A DNA stretch of 64,000 nucleotides from Nocardia terrae (lineage in GTDB: Bacteria > Actinomycetota > Actinomycetes > Mycobacteriales > Mycobacteriaceae). Shown piece after piece: positions 29,742-38,544 of the stretch. The position numbers were made by a program, and so were the translations under genes. The stretch is from contig NZ_WRPP01000011.1 in assembly GCF_009760405.1 (NCBI RefSeq), positions 212,199 through 276,198 on the forward strand, given 5' to 3'. The stretch's first letter is position 1; every line of letters begins with the position of its first letter. The notes beneath the pieces are model-generated. The model was not told the DNA's origin. It saw only the letters and a list, made by a program, of their open reading frames with translations, and ran no database searches.

Positions 29742-30123
29742 GGGGGACTCCTGAACTGGGAGGAAAGTGAACGTCAAGCTCGGATGCGAATGAGGCTACC
29801 CGAGAGTAACTAGCTTGGGGAACTCGAGCGTTCCGTGTGGCTGTCTGAGACGAATCGTGAACGCATGCTTAGTGTTACGTACGGTTTCGCGCAATATCGA
29901 CCGCCAGCCTGCGCCCCCATGTGCGTGCTGAGGTGGGTGGTACGGCAAAGTACTGGTCGCTGGTCAATTCCTGGCTACCGACCGTTATGTGTCATCGGTA
30001 TGGCCCGAGGATGACGAACCGAGGTCCCCGCTGTGAGTGAGTTCACCCGCGCGGATCACATTCTCGGGCCTCGGCCGGCCCGGCGTGGAAACTGTCTGAG
30101 CGACAGCGTATTTCGCTGGTCCG
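29742..30123. other. nlt operon control region, no gene seen
   Basis: These 382 bases lie between the upstream TetR gene and nltA on the minus strand and hold no convincing gene. They are less GC-rich than their surroundings. An inverted repeat TACCGA-N13-TCGGTA (29976-30000) and a possible minus-strand -10 element (TAGCCT, near 29795) are the only features noted. The promoter of the nlt operon, and sites for the four adjacent regulators, are expected here. Confidence 0.5.
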
Positions 30124-30816
30124 TCAGCCCCGCGGCGGAAGCCCCAGCACCGCGATGACGAATTCCACGAACAGCGGCGCCAATTCGGGTACCCGGTGCG
30201 CGCCGTCGGCCACGATGACCCGGCGGGTGCGCTCGCCGATGGCGTCGGGAATCAGGGCGAACAACTCGTCGGCGATCAGCGGCAGACTCGGGTCGTTCTC
30301 GCGGGCCTGTGCGTAGAAGACCCGGTACAGATCGGCGAAGCGATCCACCGCCAGATCGCGCAGGGCCACCGACTCCTGGTCCACCTTGAACGCCTCGACC
30401 AGCATCAGGCGCGTGAAATCCGGTTCGGAGGCCACGGTTTCGCAGAAGGTCACCACGATCGACTCGATGCGCTCGTGCGCGCCGGCGTCGGTGGGCAGCT
30501 GGGCGAGCTCCTCGGCGATGCGGGTCGCGATGATGTCGGACCCGGTCCGTACCGCCTCGACGAAGCAGTGCTCCTTGTTCCGGAAGTGCTCGTAGAAGGT
30601 GCTGCGCGAAACCCGCGCCCGCGCGACGATGTCGGTCAGCGTGGTGGTGTTGTAGCCCTTGGCCTCGACGCACTCCACCATGGCCTCGATGAGCCGGCCG
30701 CGCTGGGAGGTGAGGACGGCGTCGCGGGCGGCGCGATGCCGTTGGTCGAAGTTGGTGCGCTGCAGCATGGTCCCCTGCAATTCGTGAGCCGTCGTCCGGA
30801 CCTGCCTGTCGCGCAT
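30124..30816 (-). CDS. TetR family regulator, first of a duplicated pair
   Basis: This 230-residue TetR protein has the DNA-binding domain at about residues 40-85 (TTLTDIVARARVSRSTFYEHF). It is clearly related to the next regulator upstream (30919-31596): both share the segments SQRGRL, TTLTDIV and RARVSRSTFYEHF. The start at 30816 follows GAGAGGGA. It is encoded on the same strand directly before the nlt operon, with 382 bases between, so it is the closest candidate for its control. The C-terminal ligand domain is divergent enough from its twin to suggest a different effector. Confidence 0.88.
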   Translation of the reverse strand: MRDRQVRTTAHELQGTMLQRTNFDQRHRAARDAVLTSQRGRLIEAMVECVEAKGYNTTTLTDIVARARVSRSTFYEHFRNKEHCFVEAVRTGSDIIATRIAEELAQLPTDAGAHERIESIVVTFCETVASEPDFTRLMLVEAFKVDQESVALRDLAVDRFADLYRVFYAQARENDPSLPLIADELFALIPDAIGERTRRVIVADGAHRVPELAPLFVEFVIAVLGLPPRG

Positions 30817-30918
30817 CCATTCCCTCTCTCACTGAACCGCTGGCTCTTCAGATAGCCGTCATTATCTATGTGCGACGGCCGCGGGGGCGGGTCGGCATTG
30901 CGGGCAGCCGACATCAGT

Positions 30919-31596
30919 TCATTCCCCCGGCGGCAGTCGCAGCACTGCGAAGGCGAAGGCCCGCAGGTCCGGAATGCGTTGCGGCAGTTGCTCGATCTCC
31001 CCGCGCTCGATCACCCGCCGAGTGCGTTCGGCAATGGCGTCGATGATCAACGCCAGTTGTTCGTCGCTCACCGCCGGTACATCCTCGAACTCCTGCCGTG
31101 CCCGCAGATGAAATTCGCGATACAGCGAGGTGAACAGATCCAGCGACTCGTCGTGCCGCCGCACCGCCGCCCCGCCCGCCTTGAACGCCTCCACCAGCAC
31201 CAGCCGCGACAACTGCGGCTCGGCCACGATGACCTCGCAGTAGGTGCTCAGTGAATTCGCGACCAGTGCGCGCGCATCCGGATGCTCGAGCCGCCCCATC
31301 TCCTCGGAAATCCGGGTGTACAGCAACTGCGCCCCGGCCTCCACCGCCGCCACGAAGCACTCCTCCTTGTTCTCGAAGTGCTCATAGAACGTGCTCCGCG
31401 AAACCCGAGCCCGCCCGACGATATCGGTCAAGGTCGTCGCGCTGTACCCCTTCACCTCCACGCACTCGCTGATCCCTTCCAGCAACCGTCCCCGCTGCGA
31501 GATCAACAACGCCTCCCGCGCGGCCCGATGCCGGTCGGTGCGGTTGTCGATTCGTGGTGACGAGGTAGGTTCCGTATCGAGGGGACGCATATGCAC
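30919..31596 (-). CDS. TetR family regulator, second of the pair
   Basis: This 225-residue TetR protein has its HTH at about residues 38-82 (TTLTDIVGRARVSRSTFYEHF). It is a tandem duplicate of the downstream TetR gene, separated from it by 102 bases. The start is either GTG 31596 or ATG 31590, and no ribosome site is seen, so the message may be leaderless. An inverted repeat ATGCA-N6-TGCAT (31591-31606) overlaps the start and could be an autoregulatory site. It is divergent from the XRE pair. Confidence 0.87.
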   Translation of the reverse strand: MHMRPLDTEPTSSPRIDNRTDRHRAAREALLISQRGRLLEGISECVEVKGYSATTLTDIVGRARVSRSTFYEHFENKEECFVAAVEAGAQLLYTRISEEMGRLEHPDARALVANSLSTYCEVIVAEPQLSRLVLVEAFKAGGAAVRRHDESLDLFTSLYREFHLRARQEFEDVPAVSDEQLALIIDAIAERTRRVIERGEIEQLPQRIPDLRAFAFAVLRLPPGE

Positions 31597-31748
31597 ATCG
31601 TTGCATTAGGTCTGCAACTACCGCATCACGGCTCCGATCGCCGTGCACCTCGCCCAGGTCAGTAGGCTTGCCTGGCCGGAAAATTGGATCCTCGTCGAGC
31701 TCTTCGGTAGAAATTAGCGGGAGGATTGCTAGAAGATAGGCGGACAGG

Positions 31749-32555
31749 GTGCTCGAAGCGGTCGACACGATTCCCGAGCAGCCGCTGCTCGGGATGTACA
31801 TGCGATATCGGCGGGAACTGTTGGGCCTGACCCAGGAGGAAACCGCACAACGCATGTTCATCAGTCTGTCCCTCTATCGAAAGCTCGAGAACGGGGAACG
31901 CGCGCTTTCACCGGAACGGCTCGAGGGCTGGTCGCGAGCCATGGAGGCCCCGGTGTGGCTGCTGCGCAAGATGGCGTCGCTGGCGCTGCCGATTCCATCC
32001 GCCGTCGAATCCGGGGTCTGGCCACCGGCGCTGCGCGCGGAGGATGTCGAACACCTGGAGGCGCTGCCGTTCCCGGCCTTCTACCACCGCACGCCCGAGT
32101 ACGAGATTCTTGCGGCGAATCAAGCTGCGCGCGAAGCCTTTCCGTGGTTGCTGCCCGCGCCCGTGGACGCCGCACGGCCGGTGAACGTCATCGAGCAGAT
32201 GATGACCGTACCCCTGGCGCGTGAGGTGCTGATCAACTGGGAGCTGATCGTGCACCGGCTGTTGTTCATTCTGCGGGTGAACGCGCCCGGCACCGTCGCC
32301 CCGGAACGGCTCGCGCAGATCCTGGACACCTGCCGGGTGAACCCCGATTTCGAGCGCTTCTGGACCACCGATCTCAGCGAGGCGGAGTTCAACGATTCAT
32401 TGGTGCTGGTGCGGGATCCGGAGACCGGAGGCGAGATATCGCTGACCATGCGCTCCTACAACGCCTGGCATCCCGACAACTGCCCATACCAGCTGTTCAT
32501 GCTCACACCGCGGACTTCCGGGACGTCCGCGGTCGACACCTTCGCCGGACGGTAG
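31749..32555 (+). CDS. XRE regulator with MmyB-like ligand domain, first of a pair
   Basis: This 268-residue protein has an N-terminal Cro/XRE helix-turn-helix at about residues 17-70 (YRRELLGLTQEETAQRMFIS, then LYRKLENGERALSPERLEGW). The larger C-terminal domain is of the MmyB/MLTR type seen in actinobacterial regulators, with NPDFERFW as a hallmark; that domain is thought to bind fatty-acid-like ligands in some members. It lies 7 bases before a close paralogue and is divergent from the TetR pair. Its proximity to the nlt lipid cluster makes an acyl ligand plausible but unproven. Confidence 0.85.
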   Translation: MLEAVDTIPEQPLLGMYMRYRRELLGLTQEETAQRMFISLSLYRKLENGERALSPERLEGWSRAMEAPVWLLRKMASLALPIPSAVESGVWPPALRAEDVEHLEALPFPAFYHRTPEYEILAANQAAREAFPWLLPAPVDAARPVNVIEQMMTVPLAREVLINWELIVHRLLFILRVNAPGTVAPERLAQILDTCRVNPDFERFWTTDLSEAEFNDSLVLVRDPETGGEISLTMRSYNAWHPDNCPYQLFMLTPRTSGTSAVDTFAGR

Positions 32556-32562
32556 GAGCCAC

Positions 32563-33366
32563 ATGGTGGAAGCGCTCGACCTCATTCTCGAACAGCCACT
32601 GGTCGGGATGTACATGCGTTACCGGCGAGAGACGCTGGGCCTCACCCAGGAGGACGCCGCCCGGCTGATGTTCATCAGCGTCTCGCTGTATCGGAAGCTC
32701 GAGAACGGCGAGCGCGCCATGTCCGCCGACCGGATCGAGGACTGGTGTGCGGCCATGGACGCGCCGAAGTGGATGCTCGAGAAGATGCTCTCGCTCGCCC
32801 TGCCGAGGCTGTCACAGCTGGCGGTCGGGTCCTGGCCGCCCGTGCTGCGGGTAGAAGACCTCGAACATCTGGAAGCGCTACCGGTTCCGGCGTTCTTCCA
32901 CCGATCTCCCGAACAGGACGTGCTCGCCGCCAATGGGATCGCGCTCGGGGCCTTCCCGTGGCTGGCGCCCGCGAGCCTCGACACCGAGCGACCGGTGAAC
33001 GTCCTCGAGCAGTTCATGACCGTTCCCGAGGCGCGGGAGCTGATCATCAATTGGGAAACCGTCGTGCACCGGTTGCTGTTCGCGCTGCGGGTGCTGTCGC
33101 CCGGTTTGGTCGCCCCCGAGCGGTTCGAGCAGATCCTCGACAGCTGCCGGACCAATCCCGACTTCGAGCGGCTCTGGGCCGCTCCTATGAGTGAAGAGCT
33201 GTACAACGATTCGTGTGTGCAGGTCCGCTTGCCCGGGATGGACGCCCCCATGCGGTTCACCATGCGCCACTACAACGCTTTTCACCCGGAGTGCGGCTAC
33301 CAGCTGTTCATGCTCACGCCGCGCAGTCCAGAGACCCCCACGGTCGACCCGCTCGTGATCGACTGA
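32563..33366 (+). CDS. XRE regulator with MmyB-like ligand domain, second of a pair
   Basis: This 267-residue protein aligns with its upstream neighbour along the whole length (shared GMYMRYRRE, SLYRKLENGERA, NVIEQ/NVLEQ, NPDFER and YQLFMLTPR segments). The pair is therefore a tandem gene duplication. The 7-base gap indicates one transcript. Differences are concentrated in the ligand domain. It ends the regulator block. Two strong hairpins follow before metG. Confidence 0.85.
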   Translation: MVEALDLILEQPLVGMYMRYRRETLGLTQEDAARLMFISVSLYRKLENGERAMSADRIEDWCAAMDAPKWMLEKMLSLALPRLSQLAVGSWPPVLRVEDLEHLEALPVPAFFHRSPEQDVLAANGIALGAFPWLAPASLDTERPVNVLEQFMTVPEARELIINWETVVHRLLFALRVLSPGLVAPERFEQILDSCRTNPDFERLWAAPMSEELYNDSCVQVRLPGMDAPMRFTMRHYNAFHPECGYQLFMLTPRSPETPTVDPLVID

Positions 33367-33466
33367 CCCAGACGCCCTGGTCAGAACAGGTGCCCCAAAT
33401 CGTGCCGGTTCCACGGGTTGACCGGCACCGCAACCGGATCGGATGCTGATCCGGCGAGATCACTTG

Positions 33467-33502
33467 CTGCCCGATCCGATTCCGTTCCTCCGGATCGGGC
33501 AG
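33467..33502. terminator. Hairpin after the XRE pair
   Basis: Perfect 12-bp arms CTGCCCGATCCG (33467-33478) and CGGATCGGGCAG (33491-33502) lie about 100 bases after the second XRE stop. A smaller hairpin (CCGGATC/GATCCGG, 33434-33454) precedes it. The convergent layout with metG suggests a bidirectional terminator, although no T-run follows. Confidence 0.55.
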
Positions 33503-33582
33503 TCGTGTGTTCGCCGCACCTATTCCCATTCCGATGGTGGAGTTCGGAGGGGAATCTCCACCCGGGGTGGACGGGTGTGATT

Positions 33583-33617
33583 CGGTGGCCGCCCGCCGAA
33601 GGGGGGCGGGCGGCACC
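33583..33617 (-). terminator. GC-rich hairpin after metG
   Basis: A stem of about 14 bp (GGTGGCCGCCCGCC with GGCGGGCGGCACC, one bulge) lies about 28 bases beyond the metG stop on the minus strand. It lacks a T-run, as many actinobacterial terminators do. Confidence 0.5.
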
Positions 33618-33645
33618 GGATTCGTTCGGGAGCTACGAAGACGTA

Positions 33646-35205
33646 TCAGGCCTTGGGGGCCACGTACTTCGGGAACACCACTTCCGGCTCCGGCAGGGTC
33701 GTGCCCGGCACCAGCGGGGTGGCGATGTCGGCGAAGTTGCGGTCGGTGACGCCGAGCAGGTCCAGGATCTTGCCCCCGGAGGCCGGAATGACCGGCTGCA
33801 CCAGGATCGACACGATGCGCAGCACCTCCATGGTCACGTACAGCACCGTCGCCTCGCGGGCCACGTCCTCGGGCGTGCCGGACTTGGCCAGCGTCCACGG
33901 GGCCTGGGCCGAGAAGTAGCGGTTGGTCTCGCCGAGGGTGAGCCACAGCTGTTCCAAGCCGAGATGGATCTGCTGCTGATCGAATTCGGCGCGGACCTTC
34001 TCCAGCAGGCCGTTCGCGCGCTCGAGCAGGGCCTTGTCGTCCTCGGTGAGCTCGCCCGGGGTCGGCACGACGCCGCCGAAGTCGCGGCCCACCATCTTCA
34101 GGCAGCGCTGCGCGAGATTGCCGTACTCGTTGGCCAGGTCGGAGTTGATCCGGCCGATGATCGCCTCGTCGCTGTAGGACCCGTCCTGCCCGTAGGAGAT
34201 CTCACGCAGCAGGAAGAAGCGCACGGCGTCCAGGCCGAAGGTTTCGACCAGATCCATCGGATCGACCACATTGCCGACCGACTTGGACATCTTCTCGCCC
34301 TTGACGTTCACGAAGCCGTGCACGAAAACCCGCTTGGGGAGCTCGATTCCGGCGCTCATCAGGAACGCGGGCCAGTACACGGTGTGGAACCGCGAAATGT
34401 CCTTGCCGATGATGTGCAGGTCCGCGGGCCAATACTTGCGGAACGAGGCCGAATCCGTGTTCGGGAAGCCCGCGCCGGTGAGGTAGTTGGTGAGCGCGTC
34501 GACCCACACGTACATGACGTGCTCGGGATGGCCCGGCACCGGCACACCCCAGTCGAAGGTGGTGCGGGAGATGGACAGATCCTTCAGCCCGGCCTTCACG
34601 TACGAGACGATCTCGTTGCGCCGGGTCGCGGGCGCGATGAACTCCGGGTGCGTCTCGTACAGCTCGAGCAGCTTGTCCTGGTACTTGGACAGGCGGAAGA
34701 AGTAGTTCGACTCCTCGGTCCACTCCACCGGGGTCTTGGTGTCGGTGGAGACGCGGGTGCCGTCCTCGAGGACGGTGGTCTCCTCGTCGGTGTAGAACGC
34801 CTCGTCGCGCACCGAGTACCAGCCCGCGTAGGTGTCGAGGTAGACGTCGCCGGCCTCGACCATGCGCTCCCAGATCGCCGCCGACGCGGCGAGATGGTCC
34901 GCGTCGGTGGTGCGGATGAAGCGGTCGAAGGAGATGTCGAGCGCCTTGTCCATCTTCTCGAAGACATCGGAGTTGCCGGACGCGTACTCCTGCTCCGACA
35001 GCCCGGCGGCCTTGGCGGCCTGCTGCACCTTCTGACCGTGCTCGTCGGTGCCGGTCATATAGAACACATCGAAGCCGTCCAGCCGTTTGAAGCGGGCCAG
35101 GGCATCGGAGGAGATGTACTCGTAGGCGTGCCCGATGTGCGGGACGCCGTTCGGGTACGCGATGGCCGTGGTGAGGTAAAAGGCGGGGCGTTCGGATGCG
35201 CTCAT
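33646..35205 (-). CDS. metG: Methionyl-tRNA synthetase
   Basis: This 519-residue class I synthetase charges tRNA-Met. The ATP-binding HIGH motif is at residues 23-26 (VPHIGHAYEY) and KMSKS is at 305-309 (GEKMSKSVGNV). The domain around residue 130 shows no CxxC zinc knuckle, and there is no C-terminal EMAP-like tRNA-binding domain. This matches the short form found in mycobacteria (Rv1007c). It is divergent from tatD, with 54 bases between the starts, in the same order as mycobacteria. It marks the right edge of the accessory island that begins after rsmI. Confidence 0.97.
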   Translation of the reverse strand: MSASERPAFYLTTAIAYPNGVPHIGHAYEYISSDALARFKRLDGFDVFYMTGTDEHGQKVQQAAKAAGLSEQEYASGNSDVFEKMDKALDISFDRFIRTTDADHLAASAAIWERMVEAGDVYLDTYAGWYSVRDEAFYTDEETTVLEDGTRVSTDTKTPVEWTEESNYFFRLSKYQDKLLELYETHPEFIAPATRRNEIVSYVKAGLKDLSISRTTFDWGVPVPGHPEHVMYVWVDALTNYLTGAGFPNTDSASFRKYWPADLHIIGKDISRFHTVYWPAFLMSAGIELPKRVFVHGFVNVKGEKMSKSVGNVVDPMDLVETFGLDAVRFFLLREISYGQDGSYSDEAIIGRINSDLANEYGNLAQRCLKMVGRDFGGVVPTPGELTEDDKALLERANGLLEKVRAEFDQQQIHLGLEQLWLTLGETNRYFSAQAPWTLAKSGTPEDVAREATVLYVTMEVLRIVSILVQPVIPASGGKILDLLGVTDRNFADIATPLVPGTTLPEPEVVFPKYVAPKA

Positions 35206-35259
35206 GGTGTGTCTACTCTATCTGCGTGTCCTTCGTCGCTCGCGTGAATATCCCCGTCC

Positions 35260-36087
35260 ATGAGTAGCCGTCGGCCCGCGCCCGAGCCGCCGCAGCCGCT
35301 GTCGCCGCTCATCGACGCGCACACCCACATCGACGCCTGCGGGGCGACCGATCCGGAATCGGTTGCGGCGCTGGTGGAGCGGGCCCGCGCGGTCGGCGTA
35401 CGCGAGCTGGTGACGGTCGCCGACGATCTCGAGGCCGCGCGCTTCGCGGTCAAGGCCGCGAACTGGGACGATCGCGTGTACGCGGCGGTCGCGCTGCATC
35501 CCACGCGCGCCAACGCACTCGACGACGCGGCCAAGGCCGAGCTGGAACAGCTGGCCGCGGATCCGCGCGTGGTCGCGGTGGGGGAGACCGGACTCGACTA
35601 CTACTGGCCGGGCAAGCTCGAGGGCTGCGCGGACATCGAGGATCAGGTCGAGGGTTTCCGCTGGCACATCGATCTGGCCAAGCGGCTGGGCAAGCCGCTC
35701 ATGATCCACAATCGTGAGGCCGATCACGACCTGCTCGCGGTGCTGCTGGACGAGGGCGCGCCGGAGACGGTGATCTTCCACTGCTTCTCCTCGGACGCGA
35801 ACATGGCGCAGGCGTGCGTGGAAGAGGGCTATGTGCTGAGCTTTTCGGGCACGGTCAGTTTCAAGAATGCGCATGAATTGCGCGAGGCCGCGAAACTCGT
35901 TCCGGACGAACTGATTCTGGTCGAGACCGATGCGCCATTCCTGACGCCGCACCCCTTCCGTGGCGCGCCCAACGAGTCGTACATGCTGCCGTTCACGGTG
36001 CGGGCGCTGGCCGAACTTCGGGAACAGGATCCGGTGCAACTCGCCAAGATCACTACGGCGAACGCCAGGCGAGTGTACGGAATCTGA
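35260..36087 (+). CDS. tatD: TatD family metal-dependent DNase
   Basis: This 275-residue TIM-barrel hydrolase has the family metal ligands DAHTHID (His-x-His), GETGLDYY (Glu), MIHNRE, FHCFS and ETDAPFL (Asp). TatD proteins are Mg-dependent 3'-to-5' exonucleases linked to DNA repair and DNA fragmentation. It is followed at 189 bases by rpfB, as in mycobacteria (Rv1008-Rv1009). A short T-run (CTTTTTTCGCG) a few bases after the stop may contribute to termination. The GC-rich N-terminal extension of about 15 residues before the first metal ligands is variable in the family. Confidence 0.95.
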   Translation: MSSRRPAPEPPQPLSPLIDAHTHIDACGATDPESVAALVERARAVGVRELVTVADDLEAARFAVKAANWDDRVYAAVALHPTRANALDDAAKAELEQLAADPRVVAVGETGLDYYWPGKLEGCADIEDQVEGFRWHIDLAKRLGKPLMIHNREADHDLLAVLLDEGAPETVIFHCFSSDANMAQACVEEGYVLSFSGTVSFKNAHELREAAKLVPDELILVETDAPFLTPHPFRGAPNESYMLPFTVRALAELREQDPVQLAKITTANARRVYGI

Positions 36088-36276
36088 TCTACCGCACCTT
36101 TTTTCGCGTTCGCACGAATCCTGTGTGTTCGCGACACGAGTTGTGATGGTGTGGCACGGCTCACTATGATCTGCCGCGATCGTGATTTACCTGCGGTTCG
36201 ATATCGGGTCGTAATTTTCGTCCCTGCAGTTCCGCCGGTAGTGGTTGTCAATCCATGACCCCCTCGTTATCGTACT

Positions 36277-37425
36277 GTGACCATGCCGGGATTTCCGATG
36301 CACGCTTTGACGAAGATCAACTCGTCGCGTTCCCCGATGCTGTACGGGGCCATCGCGGCGATGCTCGTCACGCTCATCGTCGGCGCGGGGGTCGCCATCA
36401 TGAGCAAGAAGCAGGTGACCTTCGTCATCGACGGCGCGAAGTTCGTGGCGAGCACCATGCGCGGTGACGTGCGCGGCGCGCTCAAGGACGCCGGCTACGG
36501 CCTCAGCAGCCGAGACGACGTATCGCCTTCCGCCGGAGCGCAAATCAGCGACGGATCGACCATTACGCTGAACCGCGCCCGCGAGGTCTCGCTCATCATC
36601 GACGGCACCCCGTCCAAGGCGTGGACGACCGCGCTCACCGTGGCCGAGGCCATCCCCAAGCTGAACCTGCCCGGCGACGTCTTCACCTCGCCCTCGCGGC
36701 CCAGCCCGCTGCCGCTCGAGGGTGCGCAACTGCTGATCACCAACCCGCGCACGGTCGAGCTCTCCGACAACGGAGTTCCGGCCTCGCTGGTCCGCTTGGC
36801 CGCCCCGACCGTCGGCGAACTGCTGCAGGTGCAGGGCCATCCACTGGTCAATCAGGACTTCGTGGAGCCGGCCGCGAGCACCCCGCTCACCGACGGCATG
36901 AAGATCACCGTCACCCGCAAGGTCGTGGAGAACCGCACCGAGCGGATCCCGCTGGATCCGCCGGAGAACATCATCGAGGACCAGACGCTCAATATGAGTC
37001 GCACGGTCGTCGAGAATCCGGGTGTACCCGGCACGCAGGACGTGACTTTCGCGGTCTCCATCGTGAACGGCAAAGAGGCGGGCAAGGATCCGATCAAGTC
37101 CACGGTGATCGTCCCCGCCCAGCCCAAGACCATCCGCAAGGGCGCCAAGCCCGGCACCGAGGTGCCGCCGGTGCAGAACGGCGCCACCTGGGACGCCCTG
37201 GCCAAGTGCGAATCCGGCGGCAACTGGGCCATCAACACCGGCAACGGTTTCTACGGCGGCATCCAGTTCGACCAGAACACCTGGGAACGCCAGGGCGGCA
37301 CCCGCTACGCGCCCCGCGCCGATCTCGCGACCCGCGAGGAACAGATCGCCATCGCCGCGGTGACCCAGTCCCGCCAAGGCTGGGGCGCGTGGCCCGCCTG
37401 CACTTCGCGCCTCGGCATCAGCTGA
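36277..37425 (+). CDS. rpfB: Resuscitation-promoting factor B
   Basis: This 382-residue cell-surface muralytic enzyme wakes dormant actinobacteria by cutting peptidoglycan. An N-terminal membrane anchor/signal (about 20-42) is followed by three DUF348 repeats (about 43-215), a G5 domain (about 216-295) and the lysozyme-like Rpf domain (about 305-382). The catalytic residue is Glu312 in AKCESGGNW, and Cys311 and Cys375 form the conserved disulfide. The GTG at 36277 is used. The 189-base leader holds a possible -10 element (TATGAT, near 36166). I did not find a clear cyclic-di-AMP riboswitch in it. The order tatD-rpfB-ksgA is the mycobacterial one, except that ksgA is inverted here. Confidence 0.96.
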   Translation: MTMPGFPMHALTKINSSRSPMLYGAIAAMLVTLIVGAGVAIMSKKQVTFVIDGAKFVASTMRGDVRGALKDAGYGLSSRDDVSPSAGAQISDGSTITLNRAREVSLIIDGTPSKAWTTALTVAEAIPKLNLPGDVFTSPSRPSPLPLEGAQLLITNPRTVELSDNGVPASLVRLAAPTVGELLQVQGHPLVNQDFVEPAASTPLTDGMKITVTRKVVENRTERIPLDPPENIIEDQTLNMSRTVVENPGVPGTQDVTFAVSIVNGKEAGKDPIKSTVIVPAQPKTIRKGAKPGTEVPPVQNGATWDALAKCESGGNWAINTGNGFYGGIQFDQNTWERQGGTRYAPRADLATREEQIAIAAVTQSRQGWGAWPACTSRLGIS

Positions 37426-37510
37426 TCGCCCCGGCATCAGTTGATTGCCGCGGGGCCAGCTGAGCGCGGAGACAACACACCTGGCAGTCACCTCATCGGG
37501 GGCATCTCCC

Positions 37511-37586
37511 TCGTCATTCCGGCATGCTTTTGGCCGGAATCCACCCGGTTGGCTCTGGATCCCGGCCAAAGCACGCCGGGATGACG
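37511..37586. repeat. Dispersed hairpin repeat, full copy between rpfB and ksgA
   Basis: The left arm (37511-37543) begins TCGTCATTCCGGCATGC and the right arm (37555-37586) ends CACGCCGGGATGACG. The arms pair almost completely over about 32 bases with a short unpaired centre. It is the most complete member of the family seen here and lies between convergent genes, where it could serve as a terminator. Confidence 0.8.
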
Positions 37587-37636
37587 GGATTTCCGCGCGA
37601 TATTGCTGGTCGCGGCGTCAGAAGTCCGCTGGCGGC

Positions 37637-38518
37637 TCAGACCTGCTGGGCGAGGCGGACGTAGGCGGCGGTGTCGAGGGTCTCGCCGCGGGCGGTGGGG
37701 TCGATTCCGGCGGCGACCAGGCGCTTTTCGGCCTCGGCGGCCGAGCCCGCCCAGCCGGCCAGGGCGGCGCGCAGGGTCTTGCGGCGCTGGGCGAAGGCGG
37801 CGTCGGCCACGGCGAAGACGGCCCGGCGGAAGGATTCGTCCTGGGGCCAGGGCGCTTCGGGGAAGCGGTCGATGCGGACCAGGCCGGATTCGACCTGGGG
37901 CACCGGCCAGAAGATCTGGCGGCCAACGGTTCCGGCGCGCCGGACGGTGCCGTAGAAGCCCGCCTTGACGCTGGGCACGCCGTAGATGCGGCCGCCGGGC
38001 GTGGCGGACAGCCGGTCGGCGACCTCGAGCTGCACCATGACGAGAGTGGTTCGGATGCTGGGGAATTCGGCCAGCAGGTGGAGCAGGACCGGGACCGCCA
38101 CGTTGTAGGGGAGGTTGGCCACCAGGGCGGTGGGCTCGGCGGGCAGGTCGGCGTGGGTGACCTTCATGGCGTCCATGGGGACGACGGTCAGGCGGTCCGC
38201 GAGTTCGGGGGCGCGCGCCGCGACGGTCTCCGGCAGGTGCTTCGCCAGGGTCGGGTCGATCTCGACGGCGATCACGCGATCGACCACGTCCAAGGCGGCC
38301 AGGGTCAGCGAGCCCAGGCCCGGACCGACCTCGAGCACGACGTCGTCGCGGCCGACGCCCGCGGTGGCCACGATGCGGCGCATGGTGTTGGCGTCGTGGA
38401 CGAAATTCTGTCCGAGCTGCTTGGTCGGGCGGACGCCGAAGCGCTCGGCCAGCTCACGCACTTCGGCGGGGCCCAGCAGGGCGGCTTTTCCACGACCGGC
38501 GGTCTCGGGTTCGGACAT
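37637..38518 (-). CDS. ksgA: 16S rRNA dimethyladenosine transferase
   Basis: This 293-residue enzyme dimethylates A1518 and A1519 of 16S rRNA during small-subunit assembly. Marks are KQLGQNFVHD, the SAM motif LEVGPGLGSLT, the acidic VEIDP and the catalytic NLPYN. A much longer open frame runs upstream through the next gene in a different frame; the ATG at 38518 gives the family length and is therefore chosen, although its ribosome site is weak. In mycobacteria ksgA lies head to tail with rpfB and directly before ispE. Here it is on the opposite strand to rpfB and ispE is 17 kb away. Confidence 0.95.
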   Translation of the reverse strand: MSEPETAGRGKAALLGPAEVRELAERFGVRPTKQLGQNFVHDANTMRRIVATAGVGRDDVVLEVGPGLGSLTLAALDVVDRVIAVEIDPTLAKHLPETVAARAPELADRLTVVPMDAMKVTHADLPAEPTALVANLPYNVAVPVLLHLLAEFPSIRTTLVMVQLEVADRLSATPGGRIYGVPSVKAGFYGTVRRAGTVGRQIFWPVPQVESGLVRIDRFPEAPWPQDESFRRAVFAVADAAFAQRRKTLRAALAGWAGSAAEAEKRLVAAGIDPTARGETLDTAAYVRLAQQV

Positions 38519-38544
38519 TCTGAAAAACCTATCAAGCTGCCGAT

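Noticed and set aside
33418..35247. A 609-codon open frame antisense to metG
   Set aside because: No domain or plausible start. The opposite strand encodes a complete methionyl-tRNA synthetase with HIGH and KMSKS.
36088..36276. Riboswitch in the rpfB leader
   Set aside because: Some rpf genes carry a cyclic-di-AMP switch, but I could not align the 189-base leader with its conserved motifs.
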